Part shown: piece after piece, positions 7,821 to 9,260 of the stretch
Layout: each line of letters opens with the position of its first letter
How positions within the stretch are numbered: position 1 is the first letter of the stretch
NCBI GenBank assembly: GCA_964425005.1
Contig: CAYRKT010000061.1
Coordinates: 1-9,260 of the forward strand
From: CAYRKT01 sp964425005
GTDB lineage: Bacteria; Synergistota; Synergistia; CAYRKT01
Length of the DNA stretch: 9,260 nt
Direction: 5' to 3'
Notes under the pieces: model-generated
Told to the model about the DNA's origin: nothing
Databases searched by the model: none
The model's input: only the letters and a program-made list of their open reading frames with translations
Made by a program: the position numbers and the translations under genes

Positions 7821-7827
7821 CACCTCC
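7821..7827 (-). promoter_or_regulatory. Ribosome binding site of argG
   Basis: The minus strand reads GGAGGTG, 9 bases before the ATG at 7811. It lies downstream of the T-box terminator and outside its stem, so control is by transcription attenuation rather than by hiding this site. Confidence 0.75.
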
Positions 7828-7839
7828 GCTCTGACCTTC

Positions 7840-7875
7840 AAAAATTAAAAGCCCGTCCCCCAAGGGACGGGCTTT
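7840..7875 (-). terminator. Intrinsic terminator of the argG T-box leader
   Basis: A perfect 12-bp stem (7875-7864 with 7859-7848; minus strand AAAGCCCGTCCC paired with GGGACGGGCTTT) closes a TTGG loop and is followed by the U-rich tail TTTTAATTTTT (7850-7840). Its 5' arm overlaps the 3' arm of the antiterminator (7871-7862), so the two structures exclude each other, as in a standard transcriptional T-box. Confidence 0.93.
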
Positions 7876-8101
7876 CATCCCGCGGTGCCACCCTTGTTGC
7901 CTCAGGCGTAGACCTGAGACCCCTCATCGCCCCTTTAACGGAGGGCCTCCGTGGCCCTACTTGGAAGTCCTTTCTTCGGGCCAGGCTCCCGGGCCCTGTT
8001 CAGCCCCCACTTCCTGAGGGACGCTCTCAGAAGGCGCGCCCCCTCTCTGTCAGGGTTGAAGGCCTAATACCCGGTCATCGCCGAAAGCCTTATTCCCCTT
8101 T
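7840..8101 (-). promoter_or_regulatory. T-box riboswitch (tRNA-sensing leader) of argG, probable Arg specifier AGG
   Basis: This untranslated leader senses uncharged tRNA and decides whether transcription continues into argG. The T-box proper, AGGGTGGCACCGCGGG (7894-7879), is an exact family match. The antiterminator folds as AAGGG (7895-7891), a bulge TGGCACC (7890-7884), GCGGG (7883-7879), a 7-nt loop, then CCCGT and CCCTT (7871-7862). Stem I shows a textbook kink-turn: GGC, bulge GAT, GA, CCGGG on one side (8082-8070) and CCCGG, GA, GCC on the other (7993-7984). Above it, the specifier loop has TATTA (8069-8065) opposite GAACAGGG (8001-7994). By the usual GAA-N-codon-purine register the specifier is AGG (7997-7995). 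Two further hairpins lie at 7938-7952 and 7901-7918. The bulge TGGC predicts a tRNA with discriminator G. The upper part of stem I (hairpin 8010-8033) is less canonical. Confidence 0.92.
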
Positions 8102-8108
8102 GACACCA

Positions 8109-8137
8109 ATACTACAACACGAAGGGCCGTGTGTCAA
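8109..8137 (-). promoter_or_regulatory. Promoter of the argG T-box transcript
   Basis: On the minus strand the consensus -35 TTGACA (8137-8132) and the -10 TAGTAT (8114-8109) are separated by exactly 17 bases. Transcription should start near 8101, a few bases before stem I of the T-box begins. Such a strong core promoter fits a gene controlled by attenuation after initiation. The promoter begins only 26 bases after the stop codon of the upstream chemotaxis gene. Confidence 0.85.
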
Positions 8138-8163
8138 CCGCAAATCGAACTTCGAAAGGGCGC

Positions 8164-9260
8164 TTATGCCTGACGCCCCAGAGCTATCGCCCTGGTGCCC
8201 CCCTCCGCCCTGAAGCGGGATACCACCTGGGCGAGCCTGCCCGCCGAGGAGGCCAGCTCCTGAGCCCCCAAGGCCACCCGCTCAGCCGCCAAAGCCACCT
8301 CCCCCACCTGAGACCTTATCACCTCGGCGGCAGAGGCGGCCTTAGAGACCCTCGAGGCCACCTCCTGCACAGCCCTCGCTATCTCCTGGCTCGAGGAGGC
8401 CTGCTCCTGAGACACCGCAGCCACATCCCCCATCGCAGCGGAGATCGCCGACAAAGCCTCCATGATGGACCTTATAGCCCCCTCCGCCTCCCTCGCAAGC
8501 CCAGCAGACCCCTCGGAGGCAGAGGCGTTCTCCTCAGCCACAACAACTATCGCATCCAGCTCGGACGTTATGGACCGGGCCAGATCCGATATCCTCCTGG
8601 CAGCCTCGTTGGACTCCTCCGCCAGCTTCCTGACCTCCTCCGCCACCACCGCAAAGCCCCTCCCGGCCTCCCCAGCCCTCGCAGCCTCTATCGCCGCGTT
8701 CAAAGCCAGCAAGTTCGTCTGATCCGCTATCGAGGCTATCTCCCCCACGAAGGACTGGATCTCCGAGGCGCTCTTGACCAGACGCCTCACCTCCGAGGCT
8801 ACACCCCTCGACCTGGAGGCCACATCCCCAACGCTGGCCACAGCCCTGACCAAGACCCCTATGCTCCTCTCCCCGGACTCCCTGGCCCCCTCCACCTCAG
8901 AGGCCACCTCCGTCACCCTCCTGGCCACCAGCTGAGACCCGGAGGCCACCTCCTGCACCGAAGAGCTTATCTCCGTCGCGGCCGAGGAGAGGCTTTCCAT
9001 CTCCGCCACTATCTCCTCCACGTTGGCCTTGACCTCCTCCACCGAGGCGTTGGCCTCCTCCGAGAGGGCCGAGAAGTCCTCCCTCCTCTCGCCCAGGGAG
9101 CGGGATATACCGGAGACGTCCACCATGGAGCCCCTGAGGTTCGAGGCCATCTCCGACAGCGCCCGGGCCATGGAGGCCATCTCGTCCCTCCCCTCCACTT
9201 CGAATTCCACCGACAGGTCCCCCTCGGCGAAGCGCAAGACCCCCTCCCTCAGGCGGGAGA
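8164..9260 (-). CDS. Methyl-accepting chemotaxis protein, C-terminal part (N-terminus beyond window)
   Basis: The frame is open to the window edge, so the sensor domain and membrane helices are missing; a TTG at 9237 is an internal codon rather than a start. The visible 364 residues begin in the second half of a HAMP domain (about 1-45, with LRFAEGDLSVEFEVEGRDEM). A long cytoplasmic signalling coiled coil follows. Its hairpin tip at about 177-214, including NLLALNAAIEAARAGEAGRGF, is the region that binds CheA and CheW. A methylation-type sequence AAVSQEQASS is at about 280-289, with a similar SSSVQEVASG on the N-terminal arm. The protein is very rich in Ala, Ser, Glu and Val with clear heptad spacing. 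It ends without an NWETF-like CheR/CheB docking tail. The ligand cannot be inferred. Its stop lies 26 bases before the argG promoter, and no terminator is visible between them. Confidence 0.93.
   Translation of the reverse strand, partial: SRLREGVLRFAEGDLSVEFEVEGRDEMASMARALSEMASNLRGSMVDVSGISRSLGERREDFSALSEEANASVEEVKANVEEIVAEMESLSSAATEISSSVQEVASGSQLVARRVTEVASEVEGARESGERSIGVLVRAVASVGDVASRSRGVASEVRRLVKSASEIQSFVGEIASIADQTNLLALNAAIEAARAGEAGRGFAVVAEEVRKLAEESNEAARRISDLARSITSELDAIVVVAEENASASEGSAGLAREAEGAIRSIMEALSAISAAMGDVAAVSQEQASSSQEIARAVQEVASRVSKAASAAEVIRSQVGEVALAAERVALGAQELASSAGRLAQVVSRFRAEGGTRAIALGRQA

Noticed and set aside
7812..7841. TTG start at 7841 for argG
   Set aside because: The TTG lies in the U-rich tail of the T-box terminator and has no ribosome binding site; the added ten residues are not part of the ArgG fold.
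7989..7991. CGG (Arg) or GGG (Gly) as the T-box specifier
   Set aside because: An alternative pairing (CCGGG with CCTGG, GGCCTT with AGGGCC) would expose CGG, but it breaks the perfect kink-turn and the CCGGG/CCCGG helix and loses the GAA-N-codon-purine register that gives AGG.
6621..8213. 530-residue plus-strand frame opposite argG and its leader
   Set aside because: It runs through the T-box, promoter and argG on the opposite strand, with a His/Leu/Gly/Val-rich composition; it is a shadow of argG.
8462..8722. 86-residue plus-strand frame inside the chemotaxis gene
   Set aside because: It is antisense to the conserved signalling hairpin tip and consists of Ala/Ser-rich shadow sequence.
8164..9237. 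Complete chemotaxis gene starting at TTG 9237
   Set aside because: The frame stays open to the window end and the upstream residues continue the HAMP helix, so the gene is cut by the window edge.

Overview
The window is chromosomal DNA from a GC-rich bacterium. Arginine is written almost only as AGG and isoleucine very often as ATA. That codon style, a membrane-protease/stomatin pair next to a Trk potassium system, and a T-box-controlled arginine biosynthesis gene suggest an anaerobic, possibly thermophilic bacterium of the Synergistota or a related deep Firmicutes-like lineage. This placement is inferred from codon use and gene content only and is tentative.

Layout. Positions 1-70 hold the first codons of an unidentified divergent gene on the minus strand. 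From 183 to 6484 five plus-strand genes form one very tight cluster with 4-base overlaps or gaps of at most 15 bases: radA (DNA repair ATPase), an NfeD/STOPP membrane serine protease, an SPFH-domain slipin (prokaryotic stomatin), trkA (potassium uptake regulatory subunit) and trkH (potassium channel subunit). A hairpin at 6494-6519 separates trkH from argG, which converges on it from the minus strand. argG (argininosuccinate synthase) is preceded by a near-consensus sigma-70-type promoter and a T-box riboswitch of about 260 nt. Kink-turn, specifier loop, antiterminator and terminator can all be traced by hand, and the best register gives AGG (Arg) as specifier codon. The right end is the C-terminal part of a methyl-accepting chemotaxis protein on the minus strand, whose N-terminus lies beyond the window.

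How the parts work together. The NfeD protease and its slipin are a well-known partner pair. Here they share a cluster with both Trk subunits, suggesting that they organise or protect the potassium channel in the membrane (inference). argG is probably switched on when tRNA-Arg(CCU) is uncharged, which couples arginine synthesis to the supply of the codon this genome uses most. No mobile elements, CRISPR arrays, rRNA or tRNA genes were seen. The most notable signals are the T-box with its codon-matched specifier and the stomatin/protease/potassium-channel cluster.
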